Source of the DNA: Methanofastidiosum sp.
Lineage (GTDB): Archaea; Methanobacteriota_B; Thermococci; Methanofastidiosales; Methanofastidiosaceae
Reading direction: 5' to 3'
NCBI GenBank assembly: GCA_020854815.1
Contig: JAHKLW010000025.1
Location: forward strand, 1 to 51,986
Length of the DNA stretch: 51,986 bases
Shown: positions 8,192-16,769 of the stretch, one piece after another
Numbering within the stretch: the first letter of the stretch is position 1
Layout of the letters: the number at the start of each line of letters is the position of its first letter
The notes under the pieces: generated by a model
The model's database searches: none
Told to the model about the DNA's origin: nothing
Seen by the model: the letters and a program-made list of their open reading frames with translations, nothing else
Translations under genes and position numbers: made by a program

Positions 8192-10378
8192 AATTGGGGA
8201 ATTTAGTTCCTTTAGTAGAATTCTAACTTCTTTAGGAGATTTAACATTGTACTTAGCTTGAGAAGGCTCTATACCTACCTTTATAGAATATGCATTTTCT
8301 GGTACTACTTTAAAAATATCTTCATCTGTGAAATCATCACCAATAGCAAATATAAAATCCCATTTTTTCTTATTAAGCCAGTTGGAAGTTGCTTGCCCTT
8401 TATCTATGTTAATATTCTTAATTTCAATAATTTTATTACCTTCAAAAACTCCCACATTTAGATTAGATGTTAGGTGCATTAAAGCTGCTTTTAGTTCTCT
8501 GGATCTTATAGCTGCTAACTCGGGATCTACTTTTCTATAGTGCCAAACAAGGGAAAGTTCCTTATTTTCGATTAATGATCCGGGAGTTCTATCGACATAC
8601 AATTCCAATAGGGGTAAGATTTTTTCTTTCCAATCCTCTCCTTCTGGTTCAGTCAAAATCCAATTACTTCCTTTTTCTTTAATTTGTCCGCCGTGTTCGG
8701 CTATCAGACTTAGATTAATATCTTTAAACCAACTCTCAAGAGTATTTTTATCGCGCCCACTTATTATGACAACATTGTTTTTAGAATCATTTGAAAGATT
8801 TTTTAGAATAGAAATTAATTCATTATCGGGCGATGCCTTATGAGGTGCGTTTGAAAAAGGGACTAAAGTTCCATCATAATCGAGCAAGAACAAACGATTT
8901 TCACTGTTTTTGTATCTATCTATCATGCTCTGTTTAGTTGAAGTTAGAATAAGTTTTACTTCAAGCGTTCTCTGTTCATTTTTTACTTCTTCAAGTTTTA
9001 TCATAAAATCTTCTGCCCATCTTGTTACATTATATTTTTTTAATCTTTTTTGCATGATTCTATTTCTTTCAATCTGTTCATCAAGTGGCATTTCCAATGC
9101 TTTTCTAATCGCATCTGCAATTTCTTCTATATTATTTGGATTAACTATCAATGCTTCTCCAAGTTCAACTGAAGCACCGGCCATTTCGCTAAGAATAAGT
9201 ACACCTTTTCCATCACTTTTCGAAGCGATGAACTCCTTAGCAATTAAATTCATTCCATCTCTTATGGGGGTTACTAATCCCACATCAGAAAGATTGTACA
9301 ATGAAAGAAGAGAATAATACGAGATATACCGATATAGATATATAATTGGTGTCCAGTTTACTCTACCATATTTTCCGTTTATTTTTCCAACTCTTTCATC
9401 AATCTTGTTTTTAAGTTTTTCATAATGTTCAACTTTAGTCCTTGATGGAACTGTTACAAGTATTAATTCAACCTTCCCCCTATACATAGGATATTTATCA
9501 AGAAAATAGTCATACGCCTCTAGTCTTTGAAGAATTCCTTTTGTATAATCAAGTCTATCAATTGAGAAAATAATTTTATATTCTCCAATTTTTTCACGTA
9601 TTTCATTTATTTTTTTCTGAACATTTGCATCTTTTACCATATTTGAGAATTTATCATACTCTATTCCCATAGGAAATGCATCTGCTTCAAAAAAACTTTT
9701 TCCTGTGAAGACCTTACCTGCAACATTTTCAAACCCTAATACCCTTAATACTCCAGATAAGAAATGTCTTGAATAATCAGATATATGAAACCCAATCAAA
9801 TCAGCTTCAAGAAGTCCCTCAAGAATCTCTCTTCTCCAAGGTAACAGCCTATATATCTCAAAAGATGGGAATGGAATATGTAAGAAGAATCCTATTGAAG
9901 TTTGAGGCAATTTTTCTCTAATTAGTTTTGGAAGTAACATTAGGTGGTAGTCATGAAACCAAATTGTATCTTCAGTCTTTGCAATTTCACATACGGCTTC
10001 ACAGAATTTCTCGTTTACGCTTTTATAAGCCTCCCAATTCTTTTTTACATATTCTGTATACTGTGTGAATCCATGAAAAAGTGGCCATAAAGTACTATTA
10101 CAAAATCCGTTATAATATTGTTCAATGTCTTTCTTTGATAAGAAAACAGGGTAATTTTGATATTCTTCTAATAATTTTGACTTAATATATTTCTTTTCAT
10201 CGATGTTTATTTTATCTGAAGAAAGGCCACACCAACCTATCCAAGCGCTATCATAGTTTGTATAGAAAGATGCAAGTCCTGTAGCAAGACCACCCACGCT
10301 GTGCTTAAAATTTAGATCTCCATTATTTTTTTCTATAGTTATAGGCAGTCTGTTTGAAACTATTAATAATCTTTTCAT
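8180..10378 (-). CDS. otsAB: Bifunctional trehalose-6-phosphate synthase/phosphatase (OtsA-OtsB fusion)
   Basis: 732 residues. Residues 1 to about 470 are a GT20 trehalose-6-phosphate synthase: SNRLPI at the start, SVGGLATGL near 27, FHDYHLMLLP near 145 and HIPFPSFEIYRLLPWR near 165, all known substrate-binding stretches. From about residue 495 a HAD-type trehalose phosphatase follows: LLDYDGTLVPF (nucleophile Asp), IISGRD and GDDFTDEDIF (metal site). The fused enzyme should make trehalose from NDP-glucose plus glucose-6-phosphate and then remove the phosphate. It is divergent from glucokinase (133-nt spacer) and sits in a block that can supply both substrates. Confidence 0.93.
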   Translation of the reverse strand: MKRLLIVSNRLPITIEKNNGDLNFKHSVGGLATGLASFYTNYDSAWIGWCGLSSDKINIDEKKYIKSKLLEEYQNYPVFLSKKDIEQYYNGFCNSTLWPLFHGFTQYTEYVKKNWEAYKSVNEKFCEAVCEIAKTEDTIWFHDYHLMLLPKLIREKLPQTSIGFFLHIPFPSFEIYRLLPWRREILEGLLEADLIGFHISDYSRHFLSGVLRVLGFENVAGKVFTGKSFFEADAFPMGIEYDKFSNMVKDANVQKKINEIREKIGEYKIIFSIDRLDYTKGILQRLEAYDYFLDKYPMYRGKVELILVTVPSRTKVEHYEKLKNKIDERVGKINGKYGRVNWTPIIYLYRYISYYSLLSLYNLSDVGLVTPIRDGMNLIAKEFIASKSDGKGVLILSEMAGASVELGEALIVNPNNIEEIADAIRKALEMPLDEQIERNRIMQKRLKKYNVTRWAEDFMIKLEEVKNEQRTLEVKLILTSTKQSMIDRYKNSENRLFLLDYDGTLVPFSNAPHKASPDNELISILKNLSNDSKNNVVIISGRDKNTLESWFKDINLSLIAEHGGQIKEKGSNWILTEPEGEDWKEKILPLLELYVDRTPGSLIENKELSLVWHYRKVDPELAAIRSRELKAALMHLTSNLNVGVFEGNKIIEIKNINIDKGQATSNWLNKKKWDFIFAIGDDFTDEDIFKVVPENAYSIKVGIEPSQAKYNVKSPKEVRILLKELNSPISND

Positions 10379-10430
10379 TTTACCAAATCTATATAATATA
10401 GTTTTTCTAGTTTAAATTATTAATTGAGAT

Positions 10431-10443
10431 AAATTATATAAAC
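10431..10443 (+). promoter_or_regulatory. TATA box of the glucokinase gene
   Basis: An AAATTATATAAAC element sits in the divergent otsAB/glucokinase spacer, about 70 nt before the TTG start of glucokinase, which has its own GAGGTGA ribosome site. A short 5' leader is implied. Confidence 0.35.
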
Positions 10444-10510
10444 ATCAAAAATCAATATATTCTGATTGGAATTTTTAGGGATTATTGGGACGACATCTTG
10501 AGGTGAAATC

Positions 10511-11587
10511 TTGAAAAATAAATTTGGAATAGAGTATCTTGTCAATAATAATAAAGCCTATTCACGTTATGTTCTTGCTGCAGATGTTGGGGGGACTAAT
10601 ACTACAATAGGAGTTTGTGGGATATGTGGACAAATTCCTTCTTTAGTGTTTTATAAACGTTATAAGAGTCAAAATATAAACTCCATAGTACCACCTCTTA
10701 GGGAGATCTTAGAATATACTAAAAATAACCACAATATAGATTTACAAGTTGCATGTTTTGGTTGTGCCGGAGTGCAACTTAAGAAAGACATTGTAAAGCT
10801 TACTAATTTGAAATGGGGTATTGACCTAAATGAAGTTATTCAGAAAACAGAAATTTCTAAAGCATTTATAATTAATGATTTTCAAGCAATTGGTTATGGG
10901 ATTAATTTTCTCAAAGATGAGGATTCTAAGGATATTTTTATTGTAAGATCTACTAAGCATGACCAAAACAAAGCTAAAACTAAGGTCATTATTGGTGCAG
11001 GAACAGGCCTCGGAAAGGCAATTTTAGCTCATGACAATTATAATGAAGTATACACACCTTTGCCTAGTGAAGGGGGCCATACAGATTTTCCCATACATAA
11101 TGAATTTGAGTTTAGATTAGTTAGGTATATCAAAGAAAAAAAGAATCTTAAAAGTTCAGTAAGATACGAGGATATATTATCCGGTACTGGTATAGAGTTG
11201 ATTTATTTATTCTTGAAAGCATCTGGAGAATATTCAAAAACACATTATGACAAAATAATAGAAAAATCCAAAGATAAAGCTTCGTTGATATCTAAATACA
11301 AGGATATTGATGAAAAATCTAAAGAAGCGTTTAGATTATTTACTAGATTTTATGGAAGATGTGCAAAAAACTTTGCCTTAGACACTCTCTCATTGGGAGG
11401 ATTATATATTGCCGGAGGAATTGCGAGTAAAAATAAAGAGATTTTTAAAACTGAAGATTTTTTAAAAGAATTTGAAAAATGTTCCACGCAAAAAAAAGTT
11501 CTTGAGTCAATTCCAATATATGTAATACTTAACTATGATGTAAGTTTATACGGGGCAGCGTACTATGCAATGATAAATTCCATATGA
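10511..11587 (+). CDS. glk: Glucokinase, bacterial Glk family
   Basis: 358 residues from a TTG start, backed by a GAGGTGA ribosome site just upstream. An ATP-binding ADVGGTNTTIGV stretch lies near residue 25, INDFQAIGYG near 118, GAGTGLGKA near 158, SEGGHTDF near 188 and SGTGIELIYL near 222. This pattern fits the Glk family (PF02685), known mainly from bacteria; many archaea instead use ADP-dependent or ROK glucokinases. It phosphorylates glucose to G6P, feeding both the glycolytic genes that follow on the same strand and the divergent OtsAB. Transfer from bacteria is my inference. Confidence 0.87.
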   Translation: MKNKFGIEYLVNNNKAYSRYVLAADVGGTNTTIGVCGICGQIPSLVFYKRYKSQNINSIVPPLREILEYTKNNHNIDLQVACFGCAGVQLKKDIVKLTNLKWGIDLNEVIQKTEISKAFIINDFQAIGYGINFLKDEDSKDIFIVRSTKHDQNKAKTKVIIGAGTGLGKAILAHDNYNEVYTPLPSEGGHTDFPIHNEFEFRLVRYIKEKKNLKSSVRYEDILSGTGIELIYLFLKASGEYSKTHYDKIIEKSKDKASLISKYKDIDEKSKEAFRLFTRFYGRCAKNFALDTLSLGGLYIAGGIASKNKEIFKTEDFLKEFEKCSTQKKVLESIPIYVILNYDVSLYGAAYYAMINSI

Positions 11588-11613
11588 ATTTAATAAAAAC
11601 ATTTAAAAAATAA

Positions 11614-11634
11614 ATCGAAAGCTTTATAAAAAAT
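11614..11634 (+). promoter_or_regulatory. BRE/TATA promoter of the aldolase-PfkB-PGI operon
   Basis: CGAAA (11616-11620) directly precedes GCTTTATAAAAAAT (11621-11634), close to the archaeal BRE plus TATA consensus. Transcription would start near 11657, leaving an ~85-nt leader with a GGAGGG ribosome site at 11731-11736. Confidence 0.6.
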
Positions 11635-11742
11635 AAAATGGAAATAGCTAATTGAAAATAATTTTTAGCATTAATATTTTCTATTATACTAATACTCTCA
11701 CGAAGTCATTTTTGTTGTAATTTTAAAAATGGAGGGTAGAAT

Positions 11743-12633
11743 ATGGATATTTTAAATAATTTGGACTTGGCACTTGGTAAAAGGATTAGGTTGTATAGAT
11801 TGATGTACACATATGGATTGAGAAATGGAAAATTAAATCTATTGCCCATTGATCATGGTTTAGAGCATGGTCCACGTGACTTCTTTTCAAATCCAGATAG
11901 CTTAGATCCAGAATACATTCTAAATTTAGCAATAAGTCTTGGAGTATCTGGCATTGTCATGCATATAGGGCTTGCAGAAAAATATATGAAAAAATACGCG
12001 GGGAATATCCCTCTTGTCCTAAAATTAAATGGGAAAACTTCAATACCTGAAGATGATGCCCCAATCTCACCATTGACGGCAAGTGTAGAGGATGCAGTTA
12101 GGCTAGGTGCAGATGCTGTTGGATATACTTTATATGTTGGAACTCCCAATCAAAAAGAAGATATTGATCAATTTAGAATAGTAAAAAAAGAAGCAGATAG
12201 ATATGGAATGCCAATAATAGTCTGGTCCTATCCTAGAGGAAAGGCTATAGAAGAAAAAGGTGGAAAAGAATCTTTATTTGCTGTTGATTATGCTGCAAGA
12301 GTCGGATGTGAATTGGGTGCCGATATAATAAAAATTAACTTTCCAGTTATTGATGAATCAAAGATGGATTTGTATCCAGAGCCATATAATAAATTGTATT
12401 TGTCGCAAGGAGAGTGTATAAAAAAAGTAGTTAAATCCGCCGGGAATACAATGGTTCTTGTATCGGGGGGGTCGAAGATTGGCGATCAAGATATTTTAAA
12501 CAAAGTCAAATATTCAATGGAAGCTGGCGCTACAGGTATAATATTTGGAAGAAATCTTTGGCAAAGAAGTAGAGAGGATTCTTGGAAAATAAATGAAAAA
12601 ATTAAGAATATAATGAAGGAGTACCCGGGGTGA
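11743..12633 (+). CDS. fba: Archaeal class I fructose-1,6-bisphosphate aldolase (DhnA type)
   Basis: 296 residues with the ATG placed 6 nt after a strong GGAGGG site. LLPIDHGLEHGPRDFF near residue 29 is the signature opening of archaeal class I aldolases. The Schiff-base lysine is most likely the one in GADIIKINFPV near 195, and the phosphate-binding VSGGSKIGD and GATGIIFGRN stretches lie near 244 and 265. The enzyme splits fructose-1,6-bisphosphate into dihydroxyacetone phosphate and glyceraldehyde-3-phosphate. It opens a tight three-gene operon with a PfkB kinase (4-nt gap) and phosphoglucose isomerase (8-nt gap). Confidence 0.9.
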   Translation: MDILNNLDLALGKRIRLYRLMYTYGLRNGKLNLLPIDHGLEHGPRDFFSNPDSLDPEYILNLAISLGVSGIVMHIGLAEKYMKKYAGNIPLVLKLNGKTSIPEDDAPISPLTASVEDAVRLGADAVGYTLYVGTPNQKEDIDQFRIVKKEADRYGMPIIVWSYPRGKAIEEKGGKESLFAVDYAARVGCELGADIIKINFPVIDESKMDLYPEPYNKLYLSQGECIKKVVKSAGNTMVLVSGGSKIGDQDILNKVKYSMEAGATGIIFGRNLWQRSREDSWKINEKIKNIMKEYPG

Positions 12634-12637
12634 TATT

Positions 12638-13606
12638 ATGTATGATGTCATTACTATGGGTAGTTGTACTATAGATCTATTTGTAGACACAGGAACTGAT
12701 CTATTTAGACTAACAAAAGATGGACAATTATATGTGCCATATGGGAGCAAGATTCTTGTTAAATCAATGAATTTTGAAATTGGAGGAGGCGGTACAAATA
12801 CTGCTGGAGCATTTGCAACATTTGGATTGAAAGTTGCATTATTGGGGAAAATAGGGGATGATCATAATGCCGATAAAATATTGAAATATCTAAATTCCAT
12901 TCAATGCGATACGTCTTTATTGATAAAAGAAGAAGGTTCTTCAGATTATTCTGTAATTCTGGATGCAAAAGGTAGGGATCGAACTATTCTTACTCTAAAA
13001 GATAAAAATGATAAGCTTAGATTTAATGAAATCAACTTATCAAGACTAAAAACCAAATGGTTTTATCTTTGTACAATGCTTGAAGAATCCCTAGACACCC
13101 AAATAAAAATATCGAAATATGCAAATGAAAATAATATTGGAATAATGTATAATCCAAGTTCTTATTTAATTAGGAAAGGAATACAAAAGTTTGAAGAAAT
13201 ACTTAATAATTCTACCATAATTTGTGTAAATTTTGAAGAAGCTAAGATGATTACTGGCCATACTGATCCAAGACTTATGTCAGATAATTTACTTAGTTAT
13301 GGGCCCGAAATAGTAATAATAACTGATGGCAATCATGGAGCTTATGCTTTCACAAAAAAAGAAGGATATATGATCATACCAAACGAGGTAAATGTAAAAG
13401 AAACTACTGGGGCGGGAGATAGTTTTGGCGCAGGATTTCTTACAGGTTTTATGAAAACTAAAAATATCAAAATTGCCTTAGAATATGGGGCCACTGAATC
13501 TGAATCAGTGATTCAATATTTGGGTGCAAAAAATAAATTTTTGAATATTGAAGAGATTGACTCCAAAATTAGTGAATACCCTCATAAAATTATTAAAATA
13601 AAATAA
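12638..13606 (+). CDS. PfkB-family sugar kinase, probable phosphofructokinase
   Basis: 322 residues of the ribokinase/PfkB fold. The substrate-side motif GGGGTNTAGAFATFGLKV lies near residue 48 and the catalytic anion-hole motif ETTGAGDSFGAGFLTGF near 252, with the base Asp in GAGD. A GGGGTGAT site overlaps the aldolase stop and lies 4 nt before the ATG. Family members phosphorylate fructose-6-phosphate, ribose, nucleosides or other sugars. Its place between aldolase and phosphoglucose isomerase argues for fructose-6-phosphate, but this is inferred from context only; adenosine or ribose kinase activity is possible. Confidence 0.78.
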   Translation: MYDVITMGSCTIDLFVDTGTDLFRLTKDGQLYVPYGSKILVKSMNFEIGGGGTNTAGAFATFGLKVALLGKIGDDHNADKILKYLNSIQCDTSLLIKEEGSSDYSVILDAKGRDRTILTLKDKNDKLRFNEINLSRLKTKWFYLCTMLEESLDTQIKISKYANENNIGIMYNPSSYLIRKGIQKFEEILNNSTIICVNFEEAKMITGHTDPRLMSDNLLSYGPEIVIITDGNHGAYAFTKKEGYMIIPNEVNVKETTGAGDSFGAGFLTGFMKTKNIKIALEYGATESESVIQYLGAKNKFLNIEEIDSKISEYPHKIIKIK

Positions 13607-13614
13607 GTGTTAAA

Positions 13615-14943
13615 ATGAATGAATTGAAATTTGATTTTAAAGATAGTTTGGTATTACCAATAGATATAAATCTGGTAGAAAAAAATCTGACAAATGAGAT
13701 AGATATTTTAAACAATGTAGTTAAAAACAAAAATTATGAAGATTATAGATCTTTCATAAATCTTCCTTATGACGAAGAATCCCTTAAGATTATAAAAAAA
13801 ATGGTATATGAGAAAAAAAAATTAAATCCCAAATATTTAGTTGTTATAGGAATTGGAGGAAGTAATCTTGGAACAATCGCCATTCAAGAAGCTATACTTG
13901 GAAAACTATACAATGAATTAAATCCAGATGTTAAGATATTATATGCAGATACAGTTGATTCAGATATTTTGAGTAGTATTATACAAGTTATAGAGACAGT
14001 ATTACAAAATGGAGAAAACATAATTATTAATGTAATCAGTAAATCCGGTAGTACTACAGAAACTATTGCAAATTCTGAGATAATTATAAATATTCTTAAA
14101 AAATATAAAAAAAATTACTATGACTATGTAGTTGTTACTTCTGACAAAGATTCTAAGTTATGGGAATTAGCTTTAGAAGAAAATTTTACCTTATTAGAAA
14201 TACCAAGAAAAGTTGTAGGTAGATATTCAGTTTTTTCTGCTGTAGGATTATTTCCTCTTGGATTAATAGGGGTTAATATAGATCTATTGCTTAACGGGGC
14301 AAAGGATATAATTCAAAAAAGTATAAACAAGAATTTAGAATTAAATCCTGTGGCAAAAAGCGCTTCTTTGATTTATATCCACTATAAAAGAGGAAGAAAC
14401 ATACATAACCTGTTTTTATTTAGTCCGGGAATGGAATCAATAGGTATGTGGTACAAACAATTAATGGCAGAAAGCCTTGGGAAGGAATATAATCTCAAAA
14501 GAGAGCATGTTTTTACAGGTATAACCCCAATAGTATCTATAGGATCAACAGACCTACATTCAATGACACAATTGTATTTAGGGGGGCCAGATGATAAATT
14601 TACTACTTTTGTTAAAATAAAGCATAATAGAACTATTTTGAGAATCCCAAAAGAAAGAATTTATTCTAAATTAGTTAAAGGAATACAAGAAAAAAAGTTA
14701 CAGACTTTGATGAATGCGGTATATAAAGGTGTTATCAAAACATTCAGAAATCGCAAAAGACCATTCATGGAAGTTCGAATAAATAACAAATCTGAATATG
14801 CAATTGGACAATTTCTCCAATATAAGATGATTGAAATGGTATATTTAGGATATTTAATGAATGTTAATCCATTCAATCAGCCAAACGTTGAGGAATACAA
14901 AGCTGAAACTAGAAAGATTTTGGAAAGAAAAAAGGAGGATTGA
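13615..14943 (+). CDS. pgi: Glucose-6-phosphate isomerase
   Basis: 442 residues of the PGI superfamily (SIS fold), about the size of Bacillus-type PGI and unrelated to the cupin PGI of Thermococcales. VIGIGGSNLGTIAIQEAI near residue 79 and NVISKSGSTTETIANSE near 141 are the two sugar-phosphate binding loops; a QLMAESLGKE stretch near 282 carries the catalytic Glu. It interconverts G6P and F6P. It is the last intact gene of the operon; the decayed ferredoxin begins immediately after its stop, and the final codons contain the GGAGG that could have served that lost gene. Confidence 0.92.
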   Translation: MNELKFDFKDSLVLPIDINLVEKNLTNEIDILNNVVKNKNYEDYRSFINLPYDEESLKIIKKMVYEKKKLNPKYLVVIGIGGSNLGTIAIQEAILGKLYNELNPDVKILYADTVDSDILSSIIQVIETVLQNGENIIINVISKSGSTTETIANSEIIINILKKYKKNYYDYVVVTSDKDSKLWELALEENFTLLEIPRKVVGRYSVFSAVGLFPLGLIGVNIDLLLNGAKDIIQKSINKNLELNPVAKSASLIYIHYKRGRNIHNLFLFSPGMESIGMWYKQLMAESLGKEYNLKREHVFTGITPIVSIGSTDLHSMTQLYLGGPDDKFTTFVKIKHNRTILRIPKERIYSKLVKGIQEKKLQTLMNAVYKGVIKTFRNRKRPFMEVRINNKSEYAIGQFLQYKMIEMVYLGYLMNVNPFNQPNVEEYKAETRKILERKKED

Positions 14944-14946
14944 TAG

Positions 14947-15196
14947 ATTCAAACAGTTACAAATCAAAGATATCGAGAAATCAAAAACCTGAAATGTATT
15001 GGGTGTAGTCTTTGCATGTTTGCATGTGCTAGAACGAATTTGAGATAGACTCGTCAGCTATTTTTAACTATAAGCTTAAGCGCATTCGAGAGGGGCGCCA
15101 CGATTATTTTTTTGTAGAGCGTGTAAAAATCTGCCTTGCACTGAGGTATGCCCCACAGCATTTATAAATATAGCATCTTTAAGAAACCCATACTAA
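14947..15196 (+). pseudogene. Decayed AOR-type 4Fe-4S ferredoxin
   Basis: Reading three frames in turn recovers one protein. 14947-15033 gives NLKCIGCSLCMFACART. A shift then gives NEFEIDSSAIFNYKLKRI to about 15112. After a second shift in a T7 run (15107-15113) comes CRACKNLPCTEVCPTAFI, ending at a stop at 15196. The CxxCxxC...C pattern, the SAI segment and the CRACxxxPC...CP pattern match the ferredoxins that accompany aldehyde:ferredoxin oxidoreductases. There is no ATG, GTG or TTG start (ATT stands where the gene should begin) and the C-terminal second half is missing. A GGAGG inside the end of pgi is correctly placed, so this was once the next gene of the glycolytic operon. Confidence 0.72.
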
Positions 15197-15233
15197 AATG
15201 CAGATTATTTCTTTAAATTTGAGGATATCCCAC

Positions 15234-15358
15234 GATTATGAATTGATATACCCTCCAGGTTCTATTTTAGGAATCTCTCAGCTGAAGGAATTTTAAACCT
15301 GATTCACAAAATTGAATCTTATGCCATAGATCATTATTCAAAAATAACAAATTTTTAA
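15234..15358 (+). pseudogene. Possible remnant of an aldehyde:ferredoxin oxidoreductase family gene
   Basis: Two adjacent frames read DYELIYPPGSILGIS (from 15234) and then AEGILNLIHKIESYAID (from 15281, stop at 15358). Together they resemble the AOR segment 'YE.iy.lGS.lGI.d.e.il.li...e.yglD.iS'. The remnant is short and split by a frameshift, but it stands right after a ferredoxin of the AOR-associated type, where an AOR-family gene would be expected. AOR-family enzymes include glyceraldehyde-3-phosphate:ferredoxin oxidoreductase. The identification rests on remembered family patterns and needs an alignment. Confidence 0.42.
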
Positions 15359-15367
15359 TATTTTATT

Positions 15368-16360
15368 TTACGATATAATCTTTGAGTACGCCCCAACTGC
15401 TGAATTATTTATTTTTACATTAGACAATTTACACTTTGAATCAACAATACTTTTGTTAATAACTGATTTTTCTATACTAGTATTATCAAATATAACTGAA
15501 TTCGTAATAGAAGATTCATCTATTTCGCATCCATTTCCGATATATGTAAAAGGCCCTATCACTGATTTGCTTTTAATTATAGATTTATCCCCTATTACTA
15601 CTGGCTCAATAATCTTGCAACTATGTGATATTTCACAATCTCCTATATATGTTTTCATGTATGTTTTAATTGAATCTAAGTAAGAATCCGGAGACCCGAT
15701 ATCGTGCCACGAACCCGCTGAGAAAGAATATCCGAAAACATTAGTTTTCCCCGACAAAAAACTTACAAAATCGCCTAAATTATCCACTTTTTTATTTTCT
15801 TTTACATAGTTTAATAGAATTCTGACTGAATCCTTAGGCAAGATGTACATCGCTATCCCCGCCATTGTAGTGGGTGGATTTGGAGGTTTTTCATGAAATC
15901 TTATTATTCTATCGCCTTCTAACTCCGCGATGCCATATCTTCTTGCAAGGTCCATACTTTTAATATCATATAGGGCGGTAATAGGTGCATTGATATTATT
16001 ATAATACTTTAAGAAATCTGTTAGTTCAAAAGTGAACAAATTATCTCCGGCAATGATAAAAAGTTCATCGTCTATCTCTTCAGCTAACTGTGCTAAGGCC
16101 TTAACAGCCCCTAATTTTTCCTCTTCTTTAGTTGTCTTTTCTATTGCTAATTCAACGTCCTTATCTTTTATCCATTCTTTGAAATCTTCTTCAAAAAATT
16201 CGTTTGTTGAAATGATAATAGGAATGTTCAACTTTTTCACTTTTTCGTAGACAAAATCTAATATGTTTTGTTTTCCTATTGGAAGAAATACTTTTGACCT
16301 TTTCCTCGTAATTGGCCAAAGCCTTGTTGCATACCCTCCTGCTAATATTACAATTTTCAT
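15368..16360 (-). CDS. Sugar-1-phosphate nucleotidyltransferase with C-terminal left-handed beta-helix
   Basis: 330 residues. The N-terminal nucleotidyltransferase domain opens with LAGGYATRLWPITRKRSKVF, the nucleotide-binding loop, and has IIAGDNLF near residue 102 (metal Asp) and FHEKPPNPP near 153. The last ~100 residues are hexapeptide-like repeats (VIGDKSIIKSKSVIGPFTYI) forming a beta-helix. It joins a sugar-1-phosphate to a nucleotide. Glucose-1-phosphate is the likely substrate because phosphohexomutase, TreT and OtsA lie close by and need NDP-glucose; mannose-1-phosphate is the main alternative. It is a single minus-strand gene, convergent with the glycolytic operon. Confidence 0.83.
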   Translation of the reverse strand: MKIVILAGGYATRLWPITRKRSKVFLPIGKQNILDFVYEKVKKLNIPIIISTNEFFEEDFKEWIKDKDVELAIEKTTKEEEKLGAVKALAQLAEEIDDELFIIAGDNLFTFELTDFLKYYNNINAPITALYDIKSMDLARRYGIAELEGDRIIRFHEKPPNPPTTMAGIAMYILPKDSVRILLNYVKENKKVDNLGDFVSFLSGKTNVFGYSFSAGSWHDIGSPDSYLDSIKTYMKTYIGDCEISHSCKIIEPVVIGDKSIIKSKSVIGPFTYIGNGCEIDESSITNSVIFDNTSIEKSVINKSIVDSKCKLSNVKINNSAVGAYSKIIS

Positions 16361-16468
16361 GAATAATATAGAATTTTAGAATAAATAAAATTAATGTTTT
16401 AAATTCTATAATACGAATAATTTTTACTCATTTTGTCAATTATAACTCATTTTAGTTTCAAATTCGGC

Positions 16469-16486
16469 AAAAAAGCTTTTATATAT
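16469..16486 (+). promoter_or_regulatory. Promoter of the small membrane protein/MscS pair
   Basis: AAAAAAGCTTTTATATAT, a BRE/TATA-like element, ends 20 nt before the ATG at 16506 and no ribosome site is present, so the transcript is probably leaderless. Confidence 0.5.
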
Positions 16487-16505
16487 CCTTTACAAATATT
16501 ATTAG

Positions 16506-16769
16506 ATGGAAAATCTTAGAGAGGTAGTTCCCACATTTCCCAACTTAGCATTTAGGCACCTAGTCTTATTTCATATTTTGTTAGTTTTAGGATATTTATT
16601 ATTTAAGAATATTAACAATATCCGTATTTTTGAATCTATATCAACGCCTCTAAATCTTGTAGCCGAAATATTATTAATTATTTGGTTTACTTTAGTTATA
16701 ATAACAGTTATTAGATTAATTGTATTTTTATGGGGAAAATTAATTCCAAATATTAATCAATCAAAATGA
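16506..16769 (+). CDS. Small membrane protein co-transcribed with MscS
   Basis: 87 residues with two clear hydrophobic helices (about 18-36 and 50-76), separated by an NNIRIFESISTP loop, and a short polar tail. Its last 4 bases overlap the start of the MscS channel gene, so the two are translationally coupled. I do not recognise a family. Its topology could match additional N-terminal helices seen in larger MscS-like channels, or it may be an accessory subunit; both are inference. Confidence 0.6.
   Translation: MENLREVVPTFPNLAFRHLVLFHILLVLGYLLFKNINNIRIFESISTPLNLVAEILLIIWFTLVIITVIRLIVFLWGKLIPNINQSK

Noticed and set aside
8910-9317. 135-codon plus-strand open frame inside otsAB
   Set aside because: It lies antisense to the strongly supported OtsA-OtsB gene, has low-complexity Ser/Leu composition and no ribosome site; a shadow frame.
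15198-15296. Separate small gene starting at ATG 15198
   Set aside because: The 32-codon frame is better read as part of the decayed AOR-family remnant; no promoter or ribosome site.
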